Shown here: positions 33,927 through 44,022 of the stretch, one piece after another
Position numbering within the stretch: position 1 is the stretch's first letter
Layout: each line of letters opens with the position of its first letter
NCBI RefSeq assembly: GCF_001422485.1
Contig: NZ_LMNF01000001.1
Coordinates: forward strand, 565,900-629,899
Direction: 5' to 3'
DNA length: 64,000 bases
From: Agreia sp. Leaf283
GTDB taxonomy: Bacteria; Actinomycetota; Actinomycetes; Actinomycetales; Microbacteriaceae
Position numbers and translations under genes: made by a program
Notes under the pieces: model-generated
Database searches by the model: none
The model's input: the letters and a program-made list of their open reading frames with translations, nothing else
What the model was told of the DNA's origin: nothing

Positions 33927-35185
33927 TTCGGTTCGATTCTCTCGACCCCGTTGAGGTACGGGCGCAGAACCTCGGGCACGATCACCGAGCCGTCGGCCTG
34001 CTGGTGGGTCTCGAGGATCGCGACGATCCAACGGGTCGTCGCCAGGGTGCCGTTGAGCGTCGCGACGGGGGCCGTCTTTCCGCTCTCGGTGCGGTAGCGG
34101 GTGTCGAGTCGGCGCGCCTGGAACGTGGTGCAGTTCGACGTCGAGGTGAGCTCGCGATACGAACCCTGGGTGGGAATCCACGCCTCGATGTCGTACTTGC
34201 GGGCGGCAGACGAGCCGAGGTCGCCGGCGGCCGTGTCGATGACGCGGTAGCTGAGCCCCAGGTCCTGCATCATCTGCTCCTGGTACGACACCAGGGCGAG
34301 GTGCTCGGCCTCGGCGTTCTCGGGCAGCACGTAGCTGAACATCTCGAGCTTGTTGAACTGGTGCACGCGCAGGATTCCGCGGGTGTCTTTTCCGCCCGAG
34401 CCGGCCTCGCGTCGGTAGCAGGTCGACCATCCGGCGTAGCGCTTCGAGCCGCCCTCGAGGTCGAGGATCTCGTCGGAGTGGAAGCCCGCGAGCGCGACTT
34501 CACTCGTGCCCGTGAGATAGAGATCGTCGGCGGGCAGGTAGTAGATCTCGTCGGAGTGCTCTCCGAGGAATCCGGTGCCGGCCATGATCTCGGGCCGCAC
34601 CAGCGTGGGAACGATGAGCGGGACGAACCCGTTCTTTTCTGCCCGGTCGAGCGCGAGCGTCATCAGGGCGAGCTCGAGGCGCGCACCGATTCCGGTGAGG
34701 TAGTAGAACCGCGCACCCGAGACCTTGGCTCCGCGAGCCAGGTCGAAGATGCCGAGCGTCTCGCCGAGTTCGACGTGGTCTTTCGGCTCAAAATCGAATG
34801 CGGGGCGGTCGCCCACCTCGCGCAGCGTCACGAAGTCGTCTTCGCCGCCGGCGGGCACGCCGTCGATGATCGGGTTGGCGATCTGCCGCACGATCGTCGT
34901 GAACTGGCCCTCGGCATCCGTCGCCCGCTGACTCGCGGCCTTGACCTCGGCGGCCAGCGACTGGGCCTCGGCGACCAGCGCCTTCTTCTCGTCTTTGGCG
35001 GCCTGGGCCACCTTCTTGCCGAACGAATTCTGGGTCGCGCGCAGGTTCTCGTACTCACCGATGGCGGCTCGCCGCGCGGCATCGGCAGACAGGGCCGCAT
35101 CGACGAGGTCGACGGAATCGCCCCTCGCCGCCTGCGATCGGCGGATGACATCGGGATTTTCGCGCAGCAGTACGGGATCGATCAC
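33923..35185 (-). CDS. serS: Seryl-tRNA synthetase
   Basis: 420 residues, normal length. The N terminus ([18 protein letters not shown]) leads into the long antiparallel coiled coil that grips the long variable arm of tRNA-Ser (about 30-100). The class II catalytic core shows motif 2 ([20 protein letters not shown]) and motif 3 ([19 protein letters not shown]). It charges tRNA-Ser and tRNA-Sec with serine. Two tRNA-Ser genes lie within 4 kb downstream. The HAD gene follows with a 4-base overlap. Confidence 0.97.
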   Translation of the reverse strand: MIDPVLLRENPDVIRRSQAARGDSVDLVDAALSADAARRAAIGEYENLRATQNSFGKKVAQAAKDEKKALVAEAQSLAAEVKAASQRATDAEGQFTTIVRQIANPIIDGVPAGGEDDFVTLREVGDRPAFDFEPKDHVELGETLGIFDLARGAKVSGARFYYLTGIGARLELALMTLALDRAEKNGFVPLIVPTLVRPEIMAGTGFLGEHSDEIYYLPADDLYLTGTSEVALAGFHSDEILDLEGGSKRYAGWSTCYRREAGSGGKDTRGILRVHQFNKLEMFSYVLPENAEAEHLALVSYQEQMMQDLGLSYRVIDTAAGDLGSSAARKYDIEAWIPTQGSYRELTSTSNCTTFQARRLDTRYRTESGKTAPVATLNGTLATTRWIVAILETHQQADGSVIVPEVLRPYLNGVERIEPK

Positions 35186-35256
35186 CGTTCAAGCCTACCT
35201 TTCGTCGCACGCGCGCCCGGGTCGCCGACGGTGAACAAGACGGTAGCTTTACACTC

Positions 35257-36240
35257 GTGGCCACTATCGAGGAACCCGCGCAGCCCCGAAGGGCCGCTGT
35301 CGTGTACAACCCGATCAAGGTCGACGTCTCGAAGCTGCGCGCCGAGGTCGACAGGGCCGCCGCCACGGCCGGGTTCGACAAGACCCTCTGGTTCGAGACC
35401 ACGATCGACGAAGCAGGCCAGAAGCTCACGCGACAGGCGGTCGAGCAGGGTGCCACCGTGGTCATCGCGGCTGGCGGCGACGGAACGGTCAGGGCCGTCG
35501 CCGAAGGACTCCGCAACACCGGCGCAGCCCTGGGCCTCCTGCCGAGCGGCACCGGCAACCTGCTGGCGCGCAACCTCAACATGGGCGTTCCGCACACCGA
35601 GAGGGCGCTCGGCATCATTTTCGCGGGGAAAGACCGCGTCATCGACCTCGGCCTCGCCGCGATCACCCGACCCGACGGCGATGTTCAGGAGCACGTGTTC
35701 CTGGTGATGGCCGGCCTGGGCCTCGACGCCAAGATGATCGCCAACACCAATTCGCGCCTCAAGAAGGCCGTCGGATGGCTGGCCTACGTCGACGGCGTGG
35801 GTCGGTCGCTGCCCGAACTGCACCCGGTGAAGTTCCGCTTCTCGATCGACGGCTCCCCCTTCAAGTCGACCTCGGCGCACACCGTGATGGTCGGCAATTG
35901 CGGGGTGCTGCCCGGCGGCGTGCTCCTCATTCCGGATGCCCGGCTCGACGACGGGGTGCTCGACATCATGGCGTTGCGCCCCGAAGGCCCGTTCGGCTGG
36001 CTCAAGGTGTGGAACAAGATCGCGTGGGAGAACGGGGTGCTGCGCAAGTCGGCGGCCGGTCGCAAGATCATCGACCTGTCGAAGGACGTGCGCTCGGTCA
36101 CGTACCGCACCGGCAAGGACCTGCAGCTGGTGGTGGCAGAGCCCGAGGAGTTCCAGCTCGACGGTGACGAGTTCGGCGAGGTCACCGCGGTGCACAGCTG
36201 GGTCGAGCCCGGCGCGCTGCGCGTGAGGGTGCCCGCGTAG
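35257..36240 (+). CDS. Diacylglycerol kinase-family lipid kinase
   Basis: 327 residues from a GTG start. The DAGK catalytic domain is marked by AAVVYNPIKVD, VIAAGGDGTVRAVAEGL (GGDGT nucleotide loop) and LLPSGTGNLLARNL. A C-terminal beta-rich domain (HTVMVGNCGVLPGGVLLIPD, LDDGVLDIM) follows, as in DgkB/YegS-like soluble kinases. It phosphorylates diacylglycerol or a related lipid for phospholipid recycling. It is divergent from serS. Confidence 0.9.
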   Translation: MATIEEPAQPRRAAVVYNPIKVDVSKLRAEVDRAAATAGFDKTLWFETTIDEAGQKLTRQAVEQGATVVIAAGGDGTVRAVAEGLRNTGAALGLLPSGTGNLLARNLNMGVPHTERALGIIFAGKDRVIDLGLAAITRPDGDVQEHVFLVMAGLGLDAKMIANTNSRLKKAVGWLAYVDGVGRSLPELHPVKFRFSIDGSPFKSTSAHTVMVGNCGVLPGGVLLIPDARLDDGVLDIMALRPEGPFGWLKVWNKIAWENGVLRKSAAGRKIIDLSKDVRSVTYRTGKDLQLVVAEPEEFQLDGDEFGEVTAVHSWVEPGALRVRVPA

Positions 36241-36279
36241 CTCCGTCTCAGGATGAGATCCGCAAATTGCTCCTTCGTG

Positions 36280-36293
36280 TTGGAACGTTTCAA
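36280..36293. promoter_or_regulatory. LacI-type operator before the glycosidase gene
   Basis: TTGGAACGTTTCAA is a 14-bp near-perfect palindrome with the central CG typical of LacI-family operators. It lies 42 bases before the ATG at 36336. A related box, TGAAGCGTTTCA, occurs at 62544-62555. Confidence 0.6.
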
Positions 36294-36335
36294 TGTACGA
36301 TCGTGTCATCAAAGGCGACGAACGAGAGGCATCCG

Positions 36336-37601
36336 ATGCACGACCACCTGGCCCATAGGATCGTGGACTACATCCACACCAGCAGCGACCAGATGATGCG
36401 ACCGCCCACGGGCATCCTGCGTCACCCGTACACGGTTCCGGCCACGGCGGACTCCGCCTATTACTCGTCGACGCTCTGGGACTGGGACTCCTGGTTCATC
36501 AGCGTCGCGCTCGGTCAGGTCGAGGCCGACATCGACGAGCGGGGCCGTTTCCGCGAGTACGAGGAGGGCGTCATTCTCAACTTCCTCGATCACACCGATG
36601 ACGACGGCGTGATGCCCATCCTGTTGACACCGGATGGCCCGATGATCCACGGTGATCCGTCTCGAGCGGCCGGTTTCTCCGAGAACATGCACAAGCCGAT
36701 CGTCGCCCAGCACGCGGCGCTGCTCTCGCAGCGCTCCGGCAGTATCGCCTGGGTGACAGACCACCTCGACGCGATCGAGACCTACCTGCGGCGCTATCTC
36801 GAGAGCCATGTCGACGAGGCCACCGGGCTCGCCTACTGGCAGAGCGACTTCGCGATCGGCGTCGACAACGACCCATCGGTGTTCTACCGCCCGGCCAAGA
36901 GCACCGCATCGATCTACTTGAACTCCCTGCTCTACCGCGAGCTCCTCGCGTTCGGCTACCTGCTCGAGGAGGCCGGCCGTGTGAAAGAGGCGAATGTCTG
37001 GCGCGGCTACGCGCAGGACCTCGCCGACGCCGTGAACCTGCACTGCTGGGACGAGCGCGACGGCACCTACTACAGCGTCGACCTCAACCTGCGCCAGATC
37101 GACCCGGAGGACTGGCTGCACCGCGGTGCCCCACGCACCTGGAACTCACTGCTGCTGCGCATCGACAGCTGGTCGAGCTTCATGCCCATGTGGGCGGGCT
37201 TCGCGTCGCAGGAGCAGGCCGAGCGCATGCGGCAGAGGTACCTCGAGCCGCGCACCTTCTTCGCCAACTACGGCGTGCGCACCCTCTCGAGACTCGAGAA
37301 GCAGTACAACCTGCGGGCGTCCAACAACCCGTCGAACTGGCTCGGACCCATCTGGGGTGTGAGCAACTACCTGGTGTTCCGCGGCCTGCAGAAGTACGGG
37401 TTCGAGGCCGAGGCGACCGAACTGGCCGAAAAGACCGTGCTGCTGTTCGGGCGCGACCTCGAGCGCACCGGCAGCATGCACGAGTTCTACAATCCCGACA
37501 ACGGAGAACCGATCATGACGAAGGGGTTCCAGAACTGGAACTTCCTGGCGCTCAACATGATCGCCCACCTGCGCGGCGAGACGGCGATCACCGAGTTCTA
37601 G
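36336..37601 (+). CDS. MGH1/GH63-like glycoside hydrolase
   Basis: 421 residues from the ATG at 36336. The sequence YYSSTLWDWDSWFISVALGQ, MPILLTPDG, KPIVAQHAALLS, ASIYLNSLLYRELLAFGYLL and GLQKYGFEAEATELAEKTV, with SNYLVFRGLQKY, belongs to the (alpha/alpha)6-barrel family of mannosylglycerate-hydrolase, trehalase and GH63-like enzymes. WDWDSWF carries the likely catalytic acid. There is no signal peptide, so it acts on an imported or internal sugar. An operator-like palindrome upstream suggests sugar-responsive control by a LacI-type repressor. Confidence 0.85.
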   Translation: MHDHLAHRIVDYIHTSSDQMMRPPTGILRHPYTVPATADSAYYSSTLWDWDSWFISVALGQVEADIDERGRFREYEEGVILNFLDHTDDDGVMPILLTPDGPMIHGDPSRAAGFSENMHKPIVAQHAALLSQRSGSIAWVTDHLDAIETYLRRYLESHVDEATGLAYWQSDFAIGVDNDPSVFYRPAKSTASIYLNSLLYRELLAFGYLLEEAGRVKEANVWRGYAQDLADAVNLHCWDERDGTYYSVDLNLRQIDPEDWLHRGAPRTWNSLLLRIDSWSSFMPMWAGFASQEQAERMRQRYLEPRTFFANYGVRTLSRLEKQYNLRASNNPSNWLGPIWGVSNYLVFRGLQKYGFEAEATELAEKTVLLFGRDLERTGSMHEFYNPDNGEPIMTKGFQNWNFLALNMIAHLRGETAITEF

Positions 37602-37609
37602 CAGCGGCC

Positions 37610-38572
37610 CTACGAGGCGTCGGGCTCGCCCGAGATCACTCCGCGCAACCAATCGCGCGCCTCGATGAACACGTCGTCGTCGTAGCGCGGAATGTACTCG
37701 ATGGGAGCCTTGTCGGCGCGCGGGTACGAGCCGAGGAAGATCACCTTCGGGCTGAAGCGGCGCACACCGAGCAGCGAGTCCGCCACCCGCTCGTCGAGGA
37801 TGTGTCCGTCGGCGTCGATCACGAAGCGGTAGCGGCCGAGGGCGTCGCCGATCGGCCGGGACTCCAGCAGGCTCATGTTCACCCCGCGGGTCGAGAACTG
37901 CTCGAGCAGCTCGAGCAGCGAACCGGCCCGGTCGTCGGGCAGCTCGACGATGAGGCTCGTCTTGTCGGCGCCGGTGCGGGGCGGAATCTCCGTGGTCCTG
38001 CTCACCAGCACGAAGCGGGTGACCGCGTTGTCGTTGTCGCCGATGTTCTCGGCGAGAACCTCGAGGTCGTAGTGGTCGACGATTCCGGGAGGTGCGACGG
38101 CCGCGTCGGCCAGGTCGTTGTCGAACAGCGAGGCGGCGGCCGCGACATTCGAGGTAGCCGGGATGTGGCCGTGGCTCGGCAGGTTGGCGTCGAGCCAGTG
38201 GTGGCATTGGGTATAGGCGACCGGATGCGCGTTGACGACCTTCACGTCGGCCAGCGTCGTTCCCGGGCGGGCCACCAGAACGAACTGCACCTTCACCAGG
38301 TACTCGCCCACGATGCGCAGGTTCGGGATGTTCGCCAGCGCATCCTGGGTCGCGCTCACCCCGCCCTCGATCGAGTTCTCGATCGCGATCATCGCCGCGA
38401 CGCTGCGTCCGGAGACGACGTCGTCGAGCGCCTCACCCACGTTGTTGACGCTCCGCCAGATCTTGCCCCGGGCATCCGGAACCTGCGCGAGGGCCGCCTC
38501 GGTGAACGTGCCCCGCGGACCCAGGTAGCTGTAGCTCTCGGAGGCGGCGGCGGGCTCGGGTGCATCGGACAT
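37610..38572 (-). CDS. pheA: Prephenate dehydratase
   Basis: 320 residues. The catalytic domain starts YSYLGPRGTFTEAAL and includes IAIENSIEGGVSATQDAL and the TRF motif in NAVTRFVLVS. The C-terminal ACT domain has KTSLIVELPDDRAGSLLELL, and ESRPIGDALGRYRFVID contains the ESRP phenylalanine-binding site. It converts prephenate to phenylpyruvate and should be inhibited by phenylalanine. It is a monofunctional enzyme without chorismate mutase. It is convergent with the glycosidase. Confidence 0.96.
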   Translation of the reverse strand: MSDAPEPAAASESYSYLGPRGTFTEAALAQVPDARGKIWRSVNNVGEALDDVVSGRSVAAMIAIENSIEGGVSATQDALANIPNLRIVGEYLVKVQFVLVARPGTTLADVKVVNAHPVAYTQCHHWLDANLPSHGHIPATSNVAAAASLFDNDLADAAVAPPGIVDHYDLEVLAENIGDNDNAVTRFVLVSRTTEIPPRTGADKTSLIVELPDDRAGSLLELLEQFSTRGVNMSLLESRPIGDALGRYRFVIDADGHILDERVADSLLGVRRFSPKVIFLGSYPRADKAPIEYIPRYDDDVFIEARDWLRGVISGEPDAS

Positions 38573-38669
38573 GGCTCAGAGCCTATTGGACACTTCCCGC
38601 AGAGGACTGCGGAAACCCTGTTGCGGAGACCCTGTTGCAGCGGCCCGCGCCTGCGGCACACTGGTCGCT

Positions 38670-39170
38670 ATGACCACACTGCCAGAGGGTTGGAGCGACT
38701 TCTTCGTGGCGACGACGGGCGCCGGCGCGGCACTGGCGGGCCTCATCATCGTGGCCATGACGGCCAACATCAAGATGATCATCGGCATCCAGGGCATGAC
38801 GTCGCGAGCCGGAGCCACCATCGGCTCGCTCACGCTCATCGTGGTCGCCGGCGCCGTGGCTCTCATCCCGGGCCAAGGCGCCCTGTTCGTCGGCCTCGAG
38901 ATCCTGGTCGTCTCGGTGGTGGTGCTCGGCATCAATCTCGACTCCGCCTGGAGAGTGGTGCAGGCGTCGAGGCGGCCCGACTACGCCTCCGGCCCGCCGG
39001 CACCGAAGATCGCCCTTTCGCTGGCGCAGATCGTGCCGTTCCTGGTGGGCGCGGTCATGCTGCTCACCGGCGATTGGTCAGGGCTCTACTGGGTGGCGGG
39101 CGGCATGATCGTGGTGTTCATGGCGTCGGTGCTGAACGCCTGGATCCTGCTCGTGGAGATCCTGCGCTGA
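38670..39170 (+). CDS. Small integral membrane protein
   Basis: 166 residues, mostly hydrophobic: helices near 7-30, 50-70, 74-92, 112-130 and 136-160. The start ATG 38670 is chosen because the preceding codons are unlike protein. GWSDFFVATTGAGAALAGLIIVAMT resembles small actinobacterial membrane proteins of unknown role. It is divergent from pheA. Confidence 0.75.
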   Translation: MTTLPEGWSDFFVATTGAGAALAGLIIVAMTANIKMIIGIQGMTSRAGATIGSLTLIVVAGAVALIPGQGALFVGLEILVVSVVVLGINLDSAWRVVQASRRPDYASGPPAPKIALSLAQIVPFLVGAVMLLTGDWSGLYWVAGGMIVVFMASVLNAWILLVEILR

Positions 39171-39231
39171 CAGCTGAGGCTCAGCCGCGGCTCGAGCGGC
39201 GCACTGGTAGACCTCAGCCCGGCCAGCATCG

Positions 39232-40767
39232 TCAGAGCGACCTCGCTGCGGGCAGCACGGTGTGGGCCTCGTGCGGCTCGTGGGTTGCTTGGGCGTTGTG
39301 GCGCGCAACGCCCCTGAATCTCAGTTTGATCGGTGTCTGACCCGGATCTCGGAGTGCGGACGGCACCCAGTAGTACGACTCCTCGTACTTTCTGCCAGGA
39401 ATTCTGATGATTCGGTGCCCATCATTGTGAAGTTGCATGTGATGGAACCGGCAGAGCAGGATTCCGTCGTTGATATCGGTCTTGCCACCCTCGCTCCAGT
39501 GCTGCAGATGGTGCACCTCGCAGAACGAGGCCGGGGCGTCGCAGCCAGGGGCGGCACAGCCGCCTTGGAGAGTCGCTATGACCACACGTTGCGCCCGAGT
39601 GTAGAGCCGCACTTCGCGGCCGAGGTCTAATGGCGACCCATCGGCGTTGCGCACGATCGGCACCAGGCCGGTGTCGCAGACCAGCCTCGAAACCATGTTC
39701 ATCGATACCGGGATGCCTGTTCCCTGGATGAACGCGACTCCGTCAGCGTTGGGGCGAGCGAGCTCTGCGGCGGTGACCACCACCTGCACCGCCGGGCGCT
39801 TCTGGGAAAAGATCGCGTTCTCGTCGGCGAGCGCGCCGGTCTTGAGAAGATCGACCAGCACCGATGCGCGGATCTGCTCTGTGCTGCGCTCGTCTTCTAC
39901 GACCGTTGTGGCGGCGGCGGCGGCTTTGCCGTGCACGAATCGCGGACCGCCGATGCGCGGCCCGAGCACCAGATCGAGAGCGTTCTTCACCCAGGTGCCA
40001 TCTTCAGGAGCGAATGTGGCGCGAAGGTGAACCATTCCCTCGCGGTCGGTCCACACCTTCGCCTCTTGCCGGGCGAGCTGCTGCCGTTCTTTCTCTGCCA
40101 CTCCGGCGCGGTCGAGGAACGCGCGGGCGTTCGCGGCGTCTCGGAAGACGGTCTCGGGTAGATCCTCGGGGTGAAGGCAGTCCAGGATGCGCTGCGCTGC
40201 GGCCGCAAGGGCCTCTCCCGGGACCGTGTCGCTGCTGCTGCCGAGCCCGGCCCGCAGTGCCTCGAACCGATCGGGGGTGATGGCACCCGATCTCATCTGC
40301 TCCGTGATCGCTGCGAACCATGGTGGCCGCATCGGGCCGGCGTCGCCGGACCCCGTGTCGCCGAGCTCGGCGTCATCACCAGCCTCGCCTGGCCCATCCG
40401 CGCCAGCGTCTGCGGAACCGGTCGCCGACGGGAACGACGCGGGCGAAGCATCCATCAACGACTTGCCCAGGTGATCGATCTTTCGCGCGTCGGCCTTTGT
40501 CGACCCGGTCAGCGCTGCGATCAGGGTCTGCGGATTGGCGAAGCCCTCGGCCTTTGCCAGCCCGGCCCCACCCAGCTCTCGACGAGACCGCTGATTGATC
40601 TCGGCCGACCCGCAGGCCAATACCCGGTCGGCTTCTTGCCGTAATCGCGCGGCGAGCCGCATGAACGTCTTCACTTCTTCGGATGACAGCGACGCAAGAT
40701 CTGCCGTCTCATGGATATTCGACACCTGCGCGGTAACCGCTCGAAGTGTGTCGAATTTGTCTTCCAT
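39232..40767 (-). CDS. DUF222 / HNH endonuclease domain protein
   Basis: 511 residues. Residues about 10-330 form the DUF222 helical domain (FMRLAARLRQEADRVLACGS, KVWTDREGMVHLRATFAPED). The C terminus has an HNH nuclease: GCAAPGCDAPASFCEVHHLQ, HWSEGGKTDINDGILLC, RFHHMQLH, with paired Cys as a zinc knuckle. This 13E12-like family is multicopy in many actinobacteria and is often thought mobile or defence-linked, which is not proven. ATG 40767 lies 6 bases after a good -10 box, so the mRNA is probably leaderless. Confidence 0.87.
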   Translation of the reverse strand: MEDKFDTLRAVTAQVSNIHETADLASLSSEEVKTFMRLAARLRQEADRVLACGSAEINQRSRRELGGAGLAKAEGFANPQTLIAALTGSTKADARKIDHLGKSLMDASPASFPSATGSADAGADGPGEAGDDAELGDTGSGDAGPMRPPWFAAITEQMRSGAITPDRFEALRAGLGSSSDTVPGEALAAAAQRILDCLHPEDLPETVFRDAANARAFLDRAGVAEKERQQLARQEAKVWTDREGMVHLRATFAPEDGTWVKNALDLVLGPRIGGPRFVHGKAAAAATTVVEDERSTEQIRASVLVDLLKTGALADENAIFSQKRPAVQVVVTAAELARPNADGVAFIQGTGIPVSMNMVSRLVCDTGLVPIVRNADGSPLDLGREVRLYTRAQRVVIATLQGGCAAPGCDAPASFCEVHHLQHWSEGGKTDINDGILLCRFHHMQLHNDGHRIIRIPGRKYEESYYWVPSALRDPGQTPIKLRFRGVARHNAQATHEPHEAHTVLPAARSL

Positions 40768-40773
40768 ATAACT

Positions 40774-40802
40774 ATGGTATCCATACGAGCTATATAGTAC
40801 AA
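40774..40802 (-). promoter_or_regulatory. Promoter of the DUF222-HNH gene
   Basis: On the minus strand TTGTAC (-35, 40802-40797), a 17-bp spacer and TACCAT (-10, 40779-40774) precede the ATG by only 6 bases. Spacing is ideal for a sigma-70-type promoter starting at the A of ATG. The region is also much more A+T-rich than the window average. Confidence 0.55.
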
Positions 40803-40972
40803 GTGTTCGAATGATTTTTCGAGGAGATCTGAGCTCTGCCCAGGCGATGACGAGAGACATGCCCGACACGAGCCGGGCCGGCCGCGGCCTCGCCCCATGG
40901 CGCCCCGACGAATCACGGAACGGGAGACGCAAGGTCTGCCAAGCCGGCGCATCCGGTGCCAGACTGTGAGGC

Positions 40973-42619
<1,647 letters not shown>

Positions 42620-42624
42620 CCCCG

Positions 42625-42679
42625 CCGTTCCCTGAGCCTGTCGAACGGCCTCCGTCGTTCCCTGAGCCTGTCGAAGGGG
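42625..42679 (-). repeat. Two reverse REP units
   Basis: REP units in reverse orientation at 42625-42648 (with one change, GAACGG) and 42656-42679, starting just after the pgm stop. They may fold with other copies but no perfect hairpin is formed here. Confidence 0.9.
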
Positions 42680-42730
42680 ACCTCGACAGGCAGATTCCTT
42701 CGTCGTCGTTGCTCGACCGGTGCTGTTCGG

Positions 42731-42853
42731 TGGCGCCGTCAAGCCCATTCGGCGCGATGGGATGGGCGCGACGGCGCCACACGAATGCGACTCGTCGATT
42801 GCGTGGCGCCGTCAAGCCCACCCGGCGCGATGGGATGGGCGCGACGGCGCTAC
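42731..42853 (+). repeat. 50-bp repeat pair with inverted ends
   Basis: Two copies, 42731-42780 and 42804-42853, differ at three positions. Each begins TGGCGCCGTC and ends GACGGCGC(C/T)A, so each copy is itself a hairpin with a stem of about 9 bp and an inner GCCCA/TGGGC pair. The pair fills much of the 394-base gene-free gap between pgm and the lipoprotein gene. Confidence 0.9.
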
Positions 42854-42912
42854 GCGACGCGGCAGCTCGCGGAAGTGACCTCGAGTCGCGGGCTCCTTCG
42901 TCACGCCGCTAC

Positions 42913-42998
42913 CCCTTCGACAGGCTCAGGGAACGGAAGGGACCCCTTCGACAGGCTCAGGGAACGAGAACAGGCTCAAGGAACGAGAACAGGCTCAG
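42913..42998 (+). repeat. Forward REP units, two full and two truncated
   Basis: Full units at 42913-42936 and 42944-42966, then two shortened copies ending in CAGGCTCAAGG and CAGGCTCAG. They end 16 bases before the stop codon of the minus-strand lipoprotein gene. Confidence 0.88.
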
Positions 42999-43013
42999 CG
43001 CGCCGGCGCGACC

Positions 43014-43886
43014 CTACGCGATGCTGTAGAACCAGGCGGTCGCGCCCGGGTTCTCGACCGTGATGGCCTGGTCGAGGTCACGGTACTGCGCGTCGATGGT
43101 GTGTCCGGCCATGCTGATCGCCCCGGTCGCGGGATCGACCTTCGAGACGAGCATCGTGTGGTCGACGCCGTTCTCCCCCGCCGGATCCCAGTCGAACATC
43201 ACGACGTCTCCGACCTTGACCTGGCTGCGCTGGTCGAGCGACAGACGCGTGGCCCGGTCGGTCTGGGATGCGAAGTACGCGTCCATCGCGGGGCCGCGCG
43301 CCCAGCTGTCGCTGAAGTCGCCGGTGGTGTTCCACTCGCTGTACCACTCCTCCGTCTCCACCCATCCACGAGCGATGAGGGTCTGGTTCACGAAGTTGCC
43401 GCAGTCGTTGTCGGGGAAGATGCCCCACACCTCGTCGTTGTAGTCCTGCCAGTGGGCGAACGCGTACTGCATCTGCGCATCGACCCCGGTGAGGACCTGA
43501 TAGTCGTAATTCGCGGCGCTGGCGATGACCTCGTTGTCTTCGCTCAGGGCGGTCACGCTCACGGCGCCCACCGCATAGTCGACCGCAGCGGGGGCGACGA
43601 CCTGCAGCTGATTGTCGGCCGCCGCCGTGATCGACGTGGCGGAGACTCCTCCGAAGACCACGCTCGACACATCCGACAGTCCTTCGCCGGTGAGCGTGAT
43701 CGTCTCGCCGCCCAGAAGCGAACCGGATGCCGGGGAGATCGTGTCGATGCGCGTCACGTCTTCTGCTTTGACCTGCTCCGCCCCCTCGGTCTTGGGCTCT
43801 TCGACGGCCGCGCAGCCGGTCATGGCGAGGGCGGCGACGAAGAGGGATGCGACGAACGAGCGGGTGGTACGGGTACGGCGAGAGAT
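43014..43886 (-). CDS. Lipoprotein with TIG domain and amidase-like C-terminal domain
   Basis: Residues after the start read SRRTRTTRSFVASLFVAALA then MTGCAA, a lipoprotein signal with the Cys lipobox. A TIG/IPT domain follows (ISPASGSLLGGETITLTGEG) and then a C-terminal amidase_6-like domain (MQYAFAHWQDYNDEVWG, NDCGNFVNQTLIARGW, VKVGDVVMFDW, DHTMLVSKVD) with the DCxNFVxQ catalytic Cys and a His. Such domains cut peptide or peptidoglycan amide bonds at the cell surface. No ATG, GTG or TTG fits the natural beginning. An ATC at 43886 sits 5 bases behind GGAGG. The next in-frame ATG is at 43964 and would add 26 unlike-protein residues. Confidence 0.8.
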   Translation of the reverse strand: MSRRTRTTRSFVASLFVAALAMTGCAAVEEPKTEGAEQVKAEDVTRIDTISPASGSLLGGETITLTGEGLSDVSSVVFGGVSATSITAAADNQLQVVAPAAVDYAVGAVSVTALSEDNEVIASAANYDYQVLTGVDAQMQYAFAHWQDYNDEVWGIFPDNDCGNFVNQTLIARGWVETEEWYSEWNTTGDFSDSWARGPAMDAYFASQTDRATRLSLDQRSQVKVGDVVMFDWDPAGENGVDHTMLVSKVDPATGAISMAGHTIDAQYRDLDQAITVENPGATAWFYSIA

Positions 43887-44022
43887 GGTTTCCTCCGGAG
43901 AAACTCGAGGCGCACGAAGAGGAAAGACGAGCGCCTGACTAGGGTTGTTTCCATCCCAACACATCTTTATGTGTGCCTCATATGGGTGACGTCAGGAATT
44001 GGCCTGTGCTACGTCCGACCCC

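Noticed and set aside
33078-34430. A longer HAD protein of 450 residues
   Set aside because: The extra N-terminal part is the antisense/alternative frame of serS and has no domain. The GTG overlapping the serS stop fits far better.
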